From positions 629,937,269-630,001,268 of the forward strand of contig CM062816.1 of the NCBI GenBank assembly GCA_031772625.1: a stretch of DNA of 64,000 nucleotides. The letters run 5' to 3'. The DNA is from Pinus tabuliformis. Taxonomy: Eukaryota; Streptophyta; Pinopsida; Pinales; Pinaceae. How positions within the stretch are numbered: position 1 is the stretch's first letter; each line of letters opens with the position of its first letter. Below, in pieces: positions 20,325-32,325 of the stretch. The notes under the pieces are model-generated. The model saw nothing but the letters and a program-made list of their open reading frames with translations, was not told the DNA's origin and made no database searches. A program made the translations under genes and the position numbers.

Positions 20325-23300
20325 AACTAATAAGTTCAATGAGTGTATCCCACTGATCATTATTTGGGCATGAAAATTTTATTACCTTTTTGTAGGCTTC
20401 ATCTACCTCAATATATTTCTCAAAAGTGGGTTTGCTAATAAAAAGATGATGAATTTCATGTTAAATAGACAAATCATTTTCTATACCTTGAAGAAAACTT
20501 TTACCACTAATAATTCCTTTAACCTTGGAAAATTTTGATTTGTTTGTTTTTGTATAATGTAGCTTTTGTTGACAGTTCTCCTATTGGATTAATTGTCCAC
20601 GATAATCCCTCAATGACGGAGGTCATTCTGTTGAAGAAAAAATAACTTCTATGAAATTTCTTGATATGAACTTCTAAATTTTGACATTTGTTCTCCAACT
20701 GTAACAAGAAGTTCCTTTTAGTAAATATATTCCTTACATCCAGGACTGCATCTTTCCTATCCTCAATCCTCATTTCTTCCATCTCCTCTCTGGTTTTTTA
20801 ATTTAATAGATTGATGATTCTAGTAGCTTCTCCAAGCTTATGATCCAACTCTTGTTTAATATCTTCAATGGCATTTTCAGCTTTCTCCAATATTTTTTCT
20901 TGTTCAAAAATGATTTCTATAGAGTAATAGAAGTATGAAATTGTAGAGTTTATATCCATCTAAATATTCTCTTTAGCTTTGGATAGGTTATGTGCATTGG
21001 TTGATTCATCTATATATTTTTCAAGTTGTCTTGTAAGATTGAAATTCCTTTATACCTCTGAAATGTATGCATTTTATACCTTTATCTTATTTTCCTCTTT
21101 CCTCTAGAATAATTCTTTTAATTTTTCAATTTCTGTATTTCTCAATGATAAATCACCCATTTTTTTAAATAATTGCTCTGTTGATTCTGGATGGTTTATC
21201 ATGTTTCCACTATTGAAGTCATTGCACTAGCATTTTGTTATTTCTCCTTCAAACGTTTCTCCATTTATAATTCCATTTTGTCTATCTAAAGATTTGGCTC
21301 AACAATCATACATAAAATATTCTCTTTTTCCTTTTCTAACTCCACTACCTCTTGAGCTTGAGGATGATCTGTAGTTGGAAAATTAAATCTTTTCCTCAAT
21401 TTCTAAATATCTACATTTCTATTCTTGATGATTTCTTGAGCTCCATCAACATTAATAGGATCCAATCAGAGTTTGACGATGATATATTCTTTGGTTTTAA
21501 TCCTTGTATCTTTGGTCAAGGATGACATTATTTCTAATTTCAACTGAGAATGCATGTTGTTTAATGAGGTCTGCAACATCAAAACAATGATGGCAAAACT
21601 TGTTAGGGTAGATTAGATCATTTCACCAGTTTGCTTGTGTATATCTATGTAATCTATATGATGTATTTGTTTTGTGTTAAAATAGAACAATGAGGCCTTA
21701 TAATTCTTTGCATATTTTGGAATTGGAACTTTCAACTCAAGAAATACCAACCAAAATTGTCCTCTGGAAGGTTCTAGTGCCGAAAATAACTTATTATGGT
21801 TGGAAGAATTCTATTTCCAGAACTGAGAATAGGTTGTGGACTTAAGTATCTCATTTTTATTCTTAATTTCATGAAATCTCAAAAAAAAATGTTGTATACT
21901 AGAAGAAGGGAAAGAAGATGCATTAGGGAATATTTCTTCAATTTTTTGTAAAGTGAAAATAGGCTCAATTGATACCATTACTATAGAAGACACCTTTATG
22001 TTCCTAGCTTCGAATGATTCCTACTCTGTATCCCTTGTGTTTCTCCTTTTTAAAAATATGAATTCTATCAATTTAGAACCTGAACAAATAAGAGAAACGT
22101 TGCCACTTGTTATTTTTAACTCCTTCTCTTTAGGTCTAGGGCTTTCCAAGGTTGTTTGACTAGAAACCTCGTATTCAACTTCCTTCAAATTATTCTCTTC
22201 CAAGGAATCTTGACTAGCATATTTTTCAATCTATGGTTTGGAGAAATGAATACAAGGAGAAAATTTCTCCTCATGTCTAATAGATGAAATCACTCCTAAG
22301 GGGTCATAAGGCCAGCTAAAACTTAATTTAAACTTCATTTGAACCAATAAAAGCTTCGCTTCCTTATCAACTGATGTTTGATTTAATGTAAAAAGGACTA
22401 ATTTGAGATTTTATTTTGACTTATGCCTTCTTTTTTTTGGATACAAAATGAACTTCATCTAAATTTAGATTTTGTCTTATAAACTCCAAAGAAAAATTAT
22501 AATTGGAAGAAATGCAGGTAGTTTGTAAGGCGAGATTTCAAAGCCAAATACACTAATCTCTATAAAATTTTGGTATAAGTACCAGTGTCCCACCTTTGAC
22601 TACTCACTCAGATGTAAAATTCTCTTGATCTCTGTTGATATCCTTGGAACTACATGACTAATAAGAAGACATAATGATAGATATATAAAATGATATACAT
22701 TTATGTCACTAAGGGAATAATCATTTGAATTGCATATGACCAGTGAAGTCCAATGAATGACAACCTGTGGCCTTCCCTGTGAATCTAGCTTCTGAAGTGG
22801 CATCTTGAACCTTTCAGGTCGTTGATATAAGAAGAAGTAGACTAATATAGGTTGGTGCTTAAAATATCCTTCAACATTAAACTTTTAAAATTGTTCATGA
22901 ATTTGAACTGAAATGTATTGGAAAAAGTTGAACAAAACGGAAGGATTCTTTCTAGATTAAATCATAGCTAGAAAATCTACAATAACCTCATCAACCCATT
23001 CATGACTCCATTAAACTAATAAACAACAAAGCATAGAAATGATTTTTCTGGAGAATTCAGGAAACATGGTGGAGGGATAAGGGGAATTATGATGAGGTAA
23101 TTCATATCCCTTTAGTAAAAATAACTCAAAAATGTTTGTTATTTCTTGGAAGGTGTGTTTATGATATATTTAAATTACGGATTCAACTCAAAATGAGTGT
23201 AGTGAAGTTGGAGGAGGGACTTGTAGGTCTCAAAGAATAGATTCTAGTGTGAAAAGAAATAATGTTTCACCATTTCTAGCTACTATAGCTCTTTGACTAG

Positions 23301-23600
23301 GTAAGTATCTATTCTCGTACCAGGAAACAGATTTGAAAAAATGGTGTTTGAGGGAAAATGAGCTAAGGTAACATGGATTCTAAAATACTAAATTAATCAC
23401 ATACATATTCAAATTCTTGGAAATTCCAATTGTGTAATTCAACTGAATCGAATTCACATTTGGTCTCAACAATTTTAAAATCCACTTCAACTAGAGGAAA
23501 CTAATCTAAATTTGGGATTGTAGGTATCAATGGGTTTTCAATTGATATCTTACTCTTTCCCTCCTAATTAATCATTTTTATTTAAGAAGATAGAAGGAAG
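20325..23600 (-). pseudogene. X2: old, near full-length copy of unknown family X
   Basis: Fragments along 3.3 kb align in order with X3 (46938-50563). In the N-domain, near 23180-23280, LFLFTLES parallels LFYITIES. In the open fragment at 22600-22803, KLDSQGRPQVVIHWTS parallels KLDSKGEQSSVIFWTS, and EIKRILHLSE parallels DIKKILQLSR. Near 22430-22500 an LEFIRQNLN...HF...KKKA stretch parallels LEYFRKLIN...HF...KKKA. The middle (20519-22200) is charged and coiled-coil-like. Near 20434-20460 HEIHHLF parallels HEVKHLF of the X3 C-terminal domain. The order and length agree, so X2 once encoded the same ~1200-residue protein. It is interrupted many times and is clearly older than X3. Function unknown. 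Confidence 0.6.
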
Positions 23601-24700
23601 TTATGAATACTGATGAGTTCTCAACTGCTTGATAAGGTTGGTTCGAGAAATTGCAGAGTTTTTCTACTACTAAGCACCTTTCAAACACCTCTACTATGAG
23701 GAGAATGGTAGAGGAAATCGAGGATAATTTGTCTTTAGAGAATGTTGAATATCCTTTAATGAATTAAATTCTTGATGCTCCCAAACATGTATTAAAAATT
23801 TCTTGGGAATTGGCCACATATAACTTTGGCAGTATATGGTGTTGGTGAGATAGTAGTGGCTTTAAGAATAACATAGGTAATGGCTAGTTTCAAGGTGGTT
23901 TGCAGGTAGGGGTATGCAACACGTGTTCCCCTGACATGTAGCCTCGAGCGTTTTTCCAAAACAATCAATTACATAAACACCCCCCCCCCCCCCCCCCCCC
24001 AACAATTAAACTTTAGGAATGTGGGGGGGGGGGCAAATGAACTACAAATTTTGATTTCGATGGAGTAAATCACCACCATTGAGATTCACACATCTATTAC
24101 ACAACGATTTACTGGAGGAATAATAAAAAAATAATTTATTTGCTATAAATAAAATTTTCAAAGTGACATTTATAAATTGATGCAAACTATTTACAAAGTA
24201 GACTACTATAACTATTTTTACATTTTTTTCTTAACTAGAAAAACATAAAGTGAAAAGATAGTACAACAAAAGCTCCATCTAGGGATTTCTCCCCCCTACA
24301 GGATGTAGAAAAATTTCATATCCATGTGCCATCTCCTCAGGCCATAGAATCATTGTTGTAGAAAATTAGACTTTCTCTAAAAATGTAAGTCACACTAATC
24401 ATTTACAATGATAATGAAAGAAGCATCCTCAATATTGAATGTAGTGTTTCAAATATTACCCATTGACTGATAATGATTAATATGCTTCTTGTTGTTGATT
24501 TGGGGTAGCATCGAATGTGCTCTAGCCACGAAAATTGGTGGAGAGGCTAAAGAACATGAGGTCTCCAATACCCAGAAATGGTTTGGGCATAATCTAACCA
24601 TTTTGGAAGATATTAAAATAATTAATATTTTTAATCAAATCCCTAAGTCTAAACATAGGGAAAATAAAATATTAATGTGAATTAATATACAAATGAGTTA
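23601..24700. other. 5' flank of X2 and simple sequence; no gene seen
   Basis: The first part may hold the eroded beginning of X2 (minus). It includes the C21/G11 tract pair at 23980-24033. The 63-residue plus reading at 24489-24680 shows no motif. Nothing else can be supported. Confidence 0.4.
23980..24033. repeat. C21 and G11 homopolymer pair
   Basis: A run of 21 C (23980-24000), 22 bp of spacer (24001-24022), then a run of 11 G (24023-24033). The two could pair as a hairpin, or form i-motif and G-quadruplex structures. Run lengths in such tracts are often unreliable in assemblies. Confidence 0.9.
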
Positions 24701-25400
24701 GAAAGGTCCAAAAGTCATGGATTAAGCCAGATATAATCTTGGTCGTTGAATTATCAACAGGAAAAGTATAAGAGGAGGCTTGAGGGTCACATGGAGAATA
24801 CACAGAGTTGATCAAGAATTTGATTTTCTAGGGCATGGCTTACTAAGGAAATTGAAGGAGTGATCAAAGTTGCAGCTGATGGAAAGTGAATAAAAAAGCA
24901 GAGACGCAGAGAGGTTACTAGGAGCATCTACACAGAATTTAGGAGAGAGTGATGCAAAGCTAGCTAGGGGCCCCGCAACGGCAACCACGAGTTGTGCAAT
25001 GTCTAAGGAGAGCTAGTGAGGGTGACACAAAGGCTTCATAGGCTCACACGGAGCCTCTAGAGGATGATGTAGGGCTATTTAGGCCGACGTTGGTCCAAAG
25101 AGACTGACGTAGTCCATAGAGGTAGACACTAGGATATTTCGTGGGGCAAATTGGGGCTAAGAGTTATGGGATTGTTGATCTAGGGTTTTTAGCTAGAATA
25201 TTTGTCTCCGACTGAGAGGTACTACTGTTGAGAGTATTCTCTATTGGGTGAGCCATTTCTAGCACCCAAATTGTATTCTCAAACTCCTTAACAATAAAAT
25301 CCTCATACAGTTTCATTGGTTTTCCCGCATTTGGTTTTTCCGGGGACATTAGTCCTAAAAACAACGGTGTCATTTGTGTTCATGTCTTTCCTTGAGTTGA
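24700..25400 (+). repeat. Possible eroded Copia-type LTR fragment
   Basis: The text near 25300-25365 (TTGGTTTTCCCGCATTTGG followed by TTTTTCCGGGG), preceded by ACAATAAAATCCTCA, looks like the U5 side of a plus-strand Copia LTR. I could not fix either end or find a partner or target duplication. It may equally be the eroded 3' part of E3. No coding content. Confidence 0.3.
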
Positions 25401-25479
25401 TGGTATATATGTGTTGAGCATGTACTTGTATTTATTTTTAGTATTTGTATGGTGAATAAATTGCTAATTAATAGAGCAA

Positions 25480-26057
25480 GTAGGAAGAAATAAATCAGAA
25501 AGCACATGAAGGATTTCTAACAGATAGACTTGGAAATTCCAGCACTTACAAATTCTGAAGAATGAATTATTATTTCCATTGATTTCTATAATTCTAAAAG
25601 GCCCTATCTAGAGATTGTCAATATTTCCAAGTTTTTTTTTTTCTTATCTTCTTTCATCCCATCTTAATACTAGGTCTCCCTGCCTCAAATCTCTCTCTCT
25701 GGATCTCCTATTAAATAAACTTTTCATTTTGTCTTGGTATTGTAGGAGTTTGTTTTCAACTTCTTCTCTGTCTTGATTGAGTTAGATGATCTGATTGATA
25801 TTTTTTTAGAAATCATCACTTTCCTCATAAGAATCTTACAACAACTTTGTCACTGGAAATCCCAATTGGGTATAAAAAATAGCTTCAGCACCATAGACTA
25901 GTTGAAATGGAGATTTACCAATAAATATTTTTGGTGAAAATTTGTTTTCTCAGACTGCATATTTCAAGTGATTGTCCCTATTTCTTTTATGATTTTCTAA
26001 CACCTTCTTGATAAATTTAATCAAACTTTTATTTGATGAGTGTGCTAGTCCATTCTC
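25480..26057 (-). pseudogene. E3 integrase C-terminal part
   Basis: Eroded minus-strand text includes KSPFQLVYG-like and LRQGDLVLRWDER-like stretches, then a GPF-type module near 25590-25620, typical of the Ty3/Gypsy integrase C-terminus. Heavily broken. Confidence 0.55.
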
Positions 26058-26640
26058 TTACGGATAGTACAGTGCAAAGTGATGTAAAGAAATTTGGTAT
26101 TTTTGACAAAATTCAATCATTTTAATGGAACTGAAAGCTAGAGCGTTATCTGTAATATTTATTTGTCTTGGATAGCCAAACCTGGATAAAATATTTTCTT
26201 TGATGAACTTCATGACCACAAAATAATTTTCATTTCTCACAGGGATAACTTCTACCCATTTTTTAAAATAATATGTCATTGTCAGGATCCATCTACGCTG
26301 ATTATTGGGTAAGGGAATCATTTCACCAATAAAATATAGACCCCATTGTAGGAAATGAGCTTCAACCAATACCAGAATGAGAGGGAGAGAAGCCAATTTT
26401 TACCTACCTACAAAAATTTGGCAAGGAGTGCAACTCCATACTTTCAAACCAAATTGGGCAAACAACTTTGGCCAATAGAATCCTTCTCTCAATATCTTGT
26501 GTGAAATTTCTCTCCAAGCATAGTGGCCTCCACATACTCCTTCATGAAATTGCTCAATTATACCCTTTGTTTCACTCTCAGTCAAACATAGCAAAAGAAT
26601 ATCAATGAATCCTTCCAATGGAAATTTTCATTAAGTATAC
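26058..26640 (-). pseudogene. E3 integrase zinc finger and core
   Basis: The reading at 26400-26618 has the H-H-C-C finger (HEGVCGGHYAWREISHKIL ... CTPCQIF). The reading at 26058-26396 holds the start of the core (WGLYFIGEM, WILTMTYYFKKWVEV) and the ITDNALAF segment. Order and spacing fit Ty3/Gypsy integrase. Confidence 0.8.
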
Positions 26641-26985
26641 AATATTTCATTACTTTGAGCTTAAGAGAGCTACATTTATTTTTGTGAACTCAAGAGGATA
26701 TTCAAAATCTTGCAGAAAATGTATAATATGCTTATAACATTCTGATAACCAAAATTTCTCATGAATATGTAAATGAAGTCGAGTAGGTATGATACTATAA
26801 TAAGGTTCTTTTGGGTTCTTCTCCTTGTGAATAGAACAAGGTTCTTGTGGATTCTCCTCCTCCTATGTACATGAAATCTACATGATTGAATTCATTCCAA
26901 AAACTTTAGAATTTAATTATGCTAATAACTTAGCCATTCCTTTTACTTTAACTAGCTTTGTTGGTTTGATATGCAAATCAAACTC

Positions 26986-27516
26986 TTATATTTTGGCTAT
27001 CCATCTTCCCCTTTTCCCATCTGTATCAAGTTCAGCGAACATTGTTTTTACTTCATTATTGGGTGCATAAGATATTATTAGACAATGAAGTACATAAATT
27101 TGTAATGTTTCCAAAGATTGAACTAAACCATATGCTTGTTTTTCAAATATATCATACTTTAGTTCTTCATCCCTCATAATTTTTTTAAAGAAAGAAATTG
27201 GATGCTCGTAATTTTTTTGTAATAAAATGCCTGCTACTATACTATCTAATGCAAAAGAAAATATATTGAAAGCCTTTAAATAATGATCTGCACTGGCTAG
27301 CACTAGTGCTTCTGAAAGTTCTTTTTTGATTTGGGAAAATGAAAATCTATCGTGTTCATTCCATTTAACCTCATCATTATTTTTAATAATATTAGTAATA
27401 TTTTTTACAATCTTAGCATAGTTAGGTATAAGTATTCTTATGAAATTGATTTTGCCTAAAAATTCTTGAATTTCTTTCTTTATTCTGGGAAAATTTATCA
27501 AATGAATAATTAACAC
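26986..27516 (-). pseudogene. E3 RT connection and RNase H
   Basis: A 176-residue reading. EIQEFLGKINFIRILIPNYAKI is the RT connection, followed by the FSFALDSIVAGILLQKN and YDIFEKQAYGLVQSL segments of the Ty3/Gypsy RNase H. It joins the RT palm and thumb fragment at 27541-27807 in the expected order. Confidence 0.85.
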
Positions 27517-27540
27517 TCTTTTGGAATCTATTGTGACTCC

Positions 27541-27984
27541 TTATTTTGAAATAATGTGTCCCAACAATTTTCCTTCCTTCAAGGAAAATATTGATTTCTG
27601 GGGATTAAGGGAAATCCAAAATTTCCTGCATTTGTCAAAAACTTTCTTCAAATGTTTTATATGTTGTGCATTAGATTCTAAAAAGACACTTAAATAATCA
27701 AGGTAAATCAATATAAACCTATTTATTTTTTGAACAAATTGTAGGTCCATGGTTCTCTCAGAGGTTTCTCCTACATCTATTAGGCAAAATGGAATCTTAG
27801 CATACATGAACGTACCCCATGGTGTGGTAAAAGTTGTCTTTTCCCTATCCTCTTTGCTAACCAGTATCTGGTTGTACTATGAAAACCATCTAACATTGAA
27901 ACTTTATTTGATCTTGTCACCCTTTGAAGTATATGATCCATCATTGGAAGTGGATAATTATCCTTCAATGACAATTTCTTAATA
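27541..27984 (-). pseudogene. E3 RT central part
   Basis: Readings at 27780-27974 (LKDNYPLPMMDHILQRV, the lead-in to motif A) and 27541-27807 (YLDYLSVFLES, the palm motif region, and KSIFSLKEGKLLGHIIS, the thumb) show Ty3/Gypsy RT. E4 is inserted at its upstream edge. The segment at 36184-36292 continues the same protein region on E4's far side. Confidence 0.82.
27980..27984. repeat. Target site duplication of E4, left copy (TAATA)
   Basis: TAATA precedes the TGTTGG end of E4's left LTR and is repeated at 36179-36183. Confidence 0.88.
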
Positions 27985-29393
27985 TGTTGGAAATAATACT
28001 GAGAGGGGGGTGAATCAGTATTATCAAACTCTTCTCAATATGCCTTCCAGATTTATACTTTAATTTATTCTTCAAATATTGATCATTAATTTGTATGTCA
28101 ATGCCATATAATAATGAACAAGAACAAGAAAAATAGATAAGCACACCAAAAACACCAGATATAACGTGGAAACCCAATGTGGGTGAAAACCACCTGCTAC
28201 AATATGTCTCTATCTTCTTTCAATTAGAAACTTCTTTTACAAGGATTTTTCACTGGTGCAGTCCTTTACCAGTACACAGGCTTCAACCTACAGAGAACTA
28301 CAACTCTCTCTCGTTTTCCAGTCTCTCCTAGAAGGGAGCTACAACCCTCTTTTCTCTTTTACTTCTTTAGGGACCACGTTTCATTAATTTTCAAACAGAA
28401 ATCTAAACCCAGAACTTTGCAACAATAGATAAAAGACAGCCAACAAATGTTTCAAGCTAGGTCCGCAACTTCACCAATAGTGGCCTACGAATAACCGTAG
28501 CTCTTCTGTGTCTAAATTGCGCAGATCCACACCTAGTCAGTCTACTGCTCTATGTATCTCCACACCACTCGTTCTGCTGCCCTGCGTACCTCTCCTCAGA
28601 TCCGCACCTGCACTGCCCGCCTGACAGCGTACCTCCGCGACTTGTTCTTCTGTTTCCCTGCGTACCTCCACACTGCACCTTCTCATGCGCTGCATACCTC
28701 GCACTGCGCCTTCTGCTGCGCTGCGTACCCCCGCACTCACGTCATGGATCACCTGCGAAGCTCTGATTAAGTCCAAATTAACAGTGCTCCAATGTGCCAC
28801 AGTCAGTCAGATCCACAGATCTGATCATGCACCCGAGAGATCATGGCTTATCAGTAGATTTTCCTTAAATTTTCTCCTTGATTTAGATCTAGCTCTTAAA
28901 ACCAATCACCCAAACTTTCTAATCTTAAGATACTCAAATTTCACAAGTGTCTAGCCAAGTGATCTCTTTTCCTTTTTATAGGCAAGCCCTTATTCAAACC
29001 ATGGGACAAAACCATCGAAAACCAATACAAGGGATCCAAACAGGGGTTCAAATAATTTAGATCCCAAACCATATGCCAAAACCATAGGATCATGAATGAC
29101 GGGCTAAATACCAAGGGCCAAACATAAGAAACCCCACATGAGCGCGCTTCTCTGCATTGGAGTGAGTGAACTGGGGGACCACACCATATGAACGGATAAC
29201 CTGCAGGTATGTCTGCACTTCCTGGATGGCGAACCTACGGGTCCACACCTTTTGAACAATGCACCTGCGAACCTCTTATTTTCCATCATTTTGAGAGCTT
29301 GAACAAAATTTTTCCACTTCAGTGAGTTTCCATCAAGTACAACACCTGTATCATAGAGCCAAACCAAAATAATAATGCCAACAATCTCCCCCT
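27985..29393 (-). repeat. E4 3' LTR
   Basis: Starts TGTTGGAAATAATACTGAG and ends AATGCCAACA, the same termini as E2. A CpG-rich block of tandem CTGCGTACC/CCGCAC units lies at about 28535-28745, and a minus-strand TATAAAAAG at 28972-28980. Open readings in this LTR recur in the partner and are not genes. Confidence 0.92.
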
Positions 29394-29785
29394 TTGGACT
29401 TGATGGCAACCTCAAGATCCTCAACGTAATTCTCCCCCTTTGACATCAAGGGTAAAGGGTTACGCTCCCCCTGAGAACATGCTCCCCCTGACTATAAACC
29501 AGATCTGCAAAAGGAAAGAAATTTCTTCAAGAAGAACCATAATCCACCAAACACCATAATTGACCATCAAAGAGATAGAGACATATTGCATCACTATTCA
29601 GATCAGCATCCATGATCTCTTTCTGTACTTCCTCCAAGATCTTCTTCCATAATGCCAACAATGCATTATATGCTCCCCCTGAACCTATTTCATTCGATCT
29701 TTCACCAATCCGCAACCCAACAAATGTATGCATATACCCCATATGAAACTTGCGTACAACCAACAATCTTTGAAACATATGAGAT
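29394..29785 (-). other. E4 3' untranslated region with repeated purine tracts
   Basis: The purine tract (AAAGGGGGAG on minus) adjoins the 3' LTR at 29396-29405. Further copies of the CTCCCCCT word occur at 29432, 29465, 29482 and 29673. AATGCCAACAATGCATTATATG at 29652-29673 repeats the LTR-end phrase, as in E2. No gene. Confidence 0.75.
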
Positions 29786-30562
29786 TCAACAACAGGATGA
29801 TGCATCAACAACCCCCAGCTTTTGCCTGAGGTATTCAAAGGTCTCCCTGGGCAATGGTTTGGTGAGTATATCAGCAACTTGTTCCTTAGAAGGAACATAC
29901 TCCAACTTGACATTTTGTTCAAGCACTTGTTCCCTGAGAAAGTGATACTTGATCGATATGTGCTTGGTCTTTGAATGCATGACTGAGTTCTTTGAAATGC
30001 TGATTGCACTTGTATTATCACATAATATGGAGATAGGTGGAGTACAAGTGATCTGAAAATCCTGCAAGGTCTGAATCATCCAAAGGAGTTGAGTGCAACA
30101 AGATGCAGCTGCCACATATTCTGCTTCAGCTATAGATAAAGCAATCGAACTCTGTTTCTTTCTGAACCAAGATACTAATCTGGAACCCATAAAGAATGCA
30201 CCACCACTTGTGCTCTTCCTGTCATCCACGCTTCCGGCCCAATTTGCATCTTTATAAGCATGAAGTGTGAGATCTGCATCTCTAGGATACCATAAACCAT
30301 AGTTTTGAGTTCCTTGAAGGTACTTGAAAATTCTCTTCACTGCCTGAAGATGAGTTTCCTTTGGATTTGCCTGAAATATTCCAATTATTCCCACTGCATG
30401 CATGATGTATGGTTGGGTACCTGTAAAATAAAGAAGACTTCCAATCATAGATCTGTAGGTTGGTTGATGCACTGCTGCTGATTCATCATTTTCACTAAGG
30501 CTACATCCTGTGACCATGGGGGTACATACTGGTTTTGCATCTTCCATGCCATATTTCTTCAA
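29786..30562 (-). pseudogene. E4 RT end and RNase H
   Basis: A 258-residue reading. YRSMIGSLLYFTGTQPYIMHAVG is the Copia RT-connection signature, followed by the RNase H motifs KDANWAGSVDDRKSTSGG, AEAEYVAAASCCTQLLWM, CDNTSAISISKN and KHISIKYHFLREQV, ending VADILTKPLPRE. This is the usual Copia polyprotein C-terminus. Confidence 0.93.
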
Positions 30563-30565
30563 AAT

Positions 30566-31345
30566 CTACTTGAGACACTTGGTTTGAGACAAGAAGATCC
30601 CGCCTTCATTTTGTCGGATTTGCAGTCCAAGAAAATATGCCAGTTCTCCAAGTAAAGACATTTCGAATTCTTTCTGCATCACCAAGGCAAAGCTTTGACT
30701 CATAGCTTCTTCATTGCTGCGAAAGATAATATCATCTACATACACAACAAGTATTAGTAATTTGTCATTTTTAATTTTTATATAAAGATTGCTATATGTT
30801 GATCCCTTTGAAAAACCTTGTTGATGAAGATATTTGTCCAAGCGGTAGTACCAAGCCCTTGGAGCCTGTTTAAGACCATAGAGAGCCTTTTTTAGTCTGC
30901 ATACAAGATTTCGATCATTCCCAAGGATGAACCCATCTGGTTGCTCAATGTACACTTCTTCTTCTAAGTCTCCATTCAAAAAGGATTATTTTACGTCCAT
31001 TTGAAATACTTTGAACTTCTGAAAGCTTGAGAGAGCAAGGAACATTTAGATGGCCTCAAGTCTAGCAACGAGAGAAAAAGTTTCTTCAAAGCCTATTCCT
31101 TCTTGTTGAGCATACCCTTTACAAACAAATATGGCCTTGTTTCTAATTACTTCCCCATTTTCATTCAAATTATTTTTGAAGATCCATTTTGTCCCTATGA
31201 CATTCTTATCTTTTGGCCTCGGAACCAACTCCCAAGTTTTGTTCTTTTCGATCCTCTCAAGTTCTTTATCCATTGCCTTGACCCAACATTCATCTTTGCA
31301 TGCCTCTCTTACATTTTGTGGTTCAATGGAGGAGAGTAATGCCAA
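30566..31345 (-). pseudogene. E4 reverse transcriptase
   Basis: Readings at 31046-31345 (the lead-in WVKAMDKELERIEKNKTWELV and GTKWIFKNNLNENG) and 30566-30979 ([25 protein letters not shown], and the palm motif VVYVDDIIF) are typical Copia RT. The usual Copia motifs are in the expected order. Confidence 0.92.
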
Positions 31346-31815
31346 ATAGCTTGAGGCTTCTGCAATTGTTCTTCTTGTTTGTACACTTGCCTCTTTCTAC
31401 CCCAAAATCTGAGATTCTGGATGATTCTTGTGAACATACCTAGATGGAGTCTTCTCTTCTATCCTTATCTGTTCCTCTGGTTCCTCTTGAGGTTCTTCTT
31501 CATCATCAATTTGATTTGGAGAGTAGTCTTCATCTTCTTTTATATTTTAATAATTTACTTGCCCAGGAATGTATCCTTTTTCATCAACCACTACATCAAT
31601 TTTGTCAACAATTCTTCCAAGTCTTTTATTGTAACACTTATATGCTTTGCTGTGGGGAGAATAACCAAGGAGAATGCCTTCATCTGCTCTAGGTTCAAGT
31701 TTTCCAAGTTGTTCATCATTATTCTTAATATAGCATTTGCTTCAAAAAAATTTGAAATGCTTTACCAAAGGAGTCTCACCATACCAGAGCTCATGAGGAG
31801 TTCGAGTGCTGTTAC
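31346..31815 (-). pseudogene. E4 integrase-RT linker
   Basis: Minus-strand text in the low-complexity Glu/Asp/Pro-rich linker expected between Copia integrase and RT. It includes a segment resembling integrase C-terminal KCYFKNNDEQLGKLEPRA. The 231-residue plus-strand reading over this zone is an antisense shadow. Confidence 0.6.
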
Positions 31816-32325
31816 TCAGACATTTGTTTTGTTGAGAATAACAAATGAAGCAAAATCAACTTCACCCCAGAAGGTTGCGGGAGTCCTAAACTCATCAAGC
31901 ATAGCACAAGCCATTTGTTGGACCGTTCTGTTCATCCTTTCCACCACTCCATTTTGTTTAGGAGTCCTAGCTGTAGAGAATTCCCTTCTTATTACGTGTT
32001 CTTCACAGAAATCAAAAAATTCATTTGAGGTAAACTCCCCACCTCTGTTAGATCTGAGGCACTTAATTTTGTGATCTGATTCGTTTTCAACCAAGGCTTT
32101 GAAAGATTTGAATTTTTCGAATACTTCGTCCTTGTGATTCATAAGTCCCAACCAAACCATCCTAGAGAAGTCGTCAATGAATAATATAAATTATTCTTCT
32201 CCTCGAGGTGATCTTTTCCTTAATGGACCACATACATCTATATGGACTAGTTCAAGAGGCCTGTTGGTTGATCCTTCCTTCTCAGGGAAGTTAGTTCTAG
32301 TTTGCTTACCAAACTGACAAGATTT
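31816..32325 (-). pseudogene. E4 integrase core
   Basis: The reading at 31816-32160 holds KIKCLRSNRGGEFTSNEF and TPKQNGVVERMNRTVQ, the second and third parts of the DDE core in Copia integrases. The first part precedes it to ~32325. Confidence 0.9.

Noticed and set aside
20519-20782. Considered as an independent small gene
   Set aside because: It aligns in position and character with the coiled-coil and C-terminal part of X2, so it is a fragment of that copy.
31379-32074. 231-residue hydrophobic plus-strand reading that looks like a membrane protein
   Set aside because: It is antisense to E4's integrase and linker. Lys/Glu-rich coding often gives Phe/Leu-rich antisense text.
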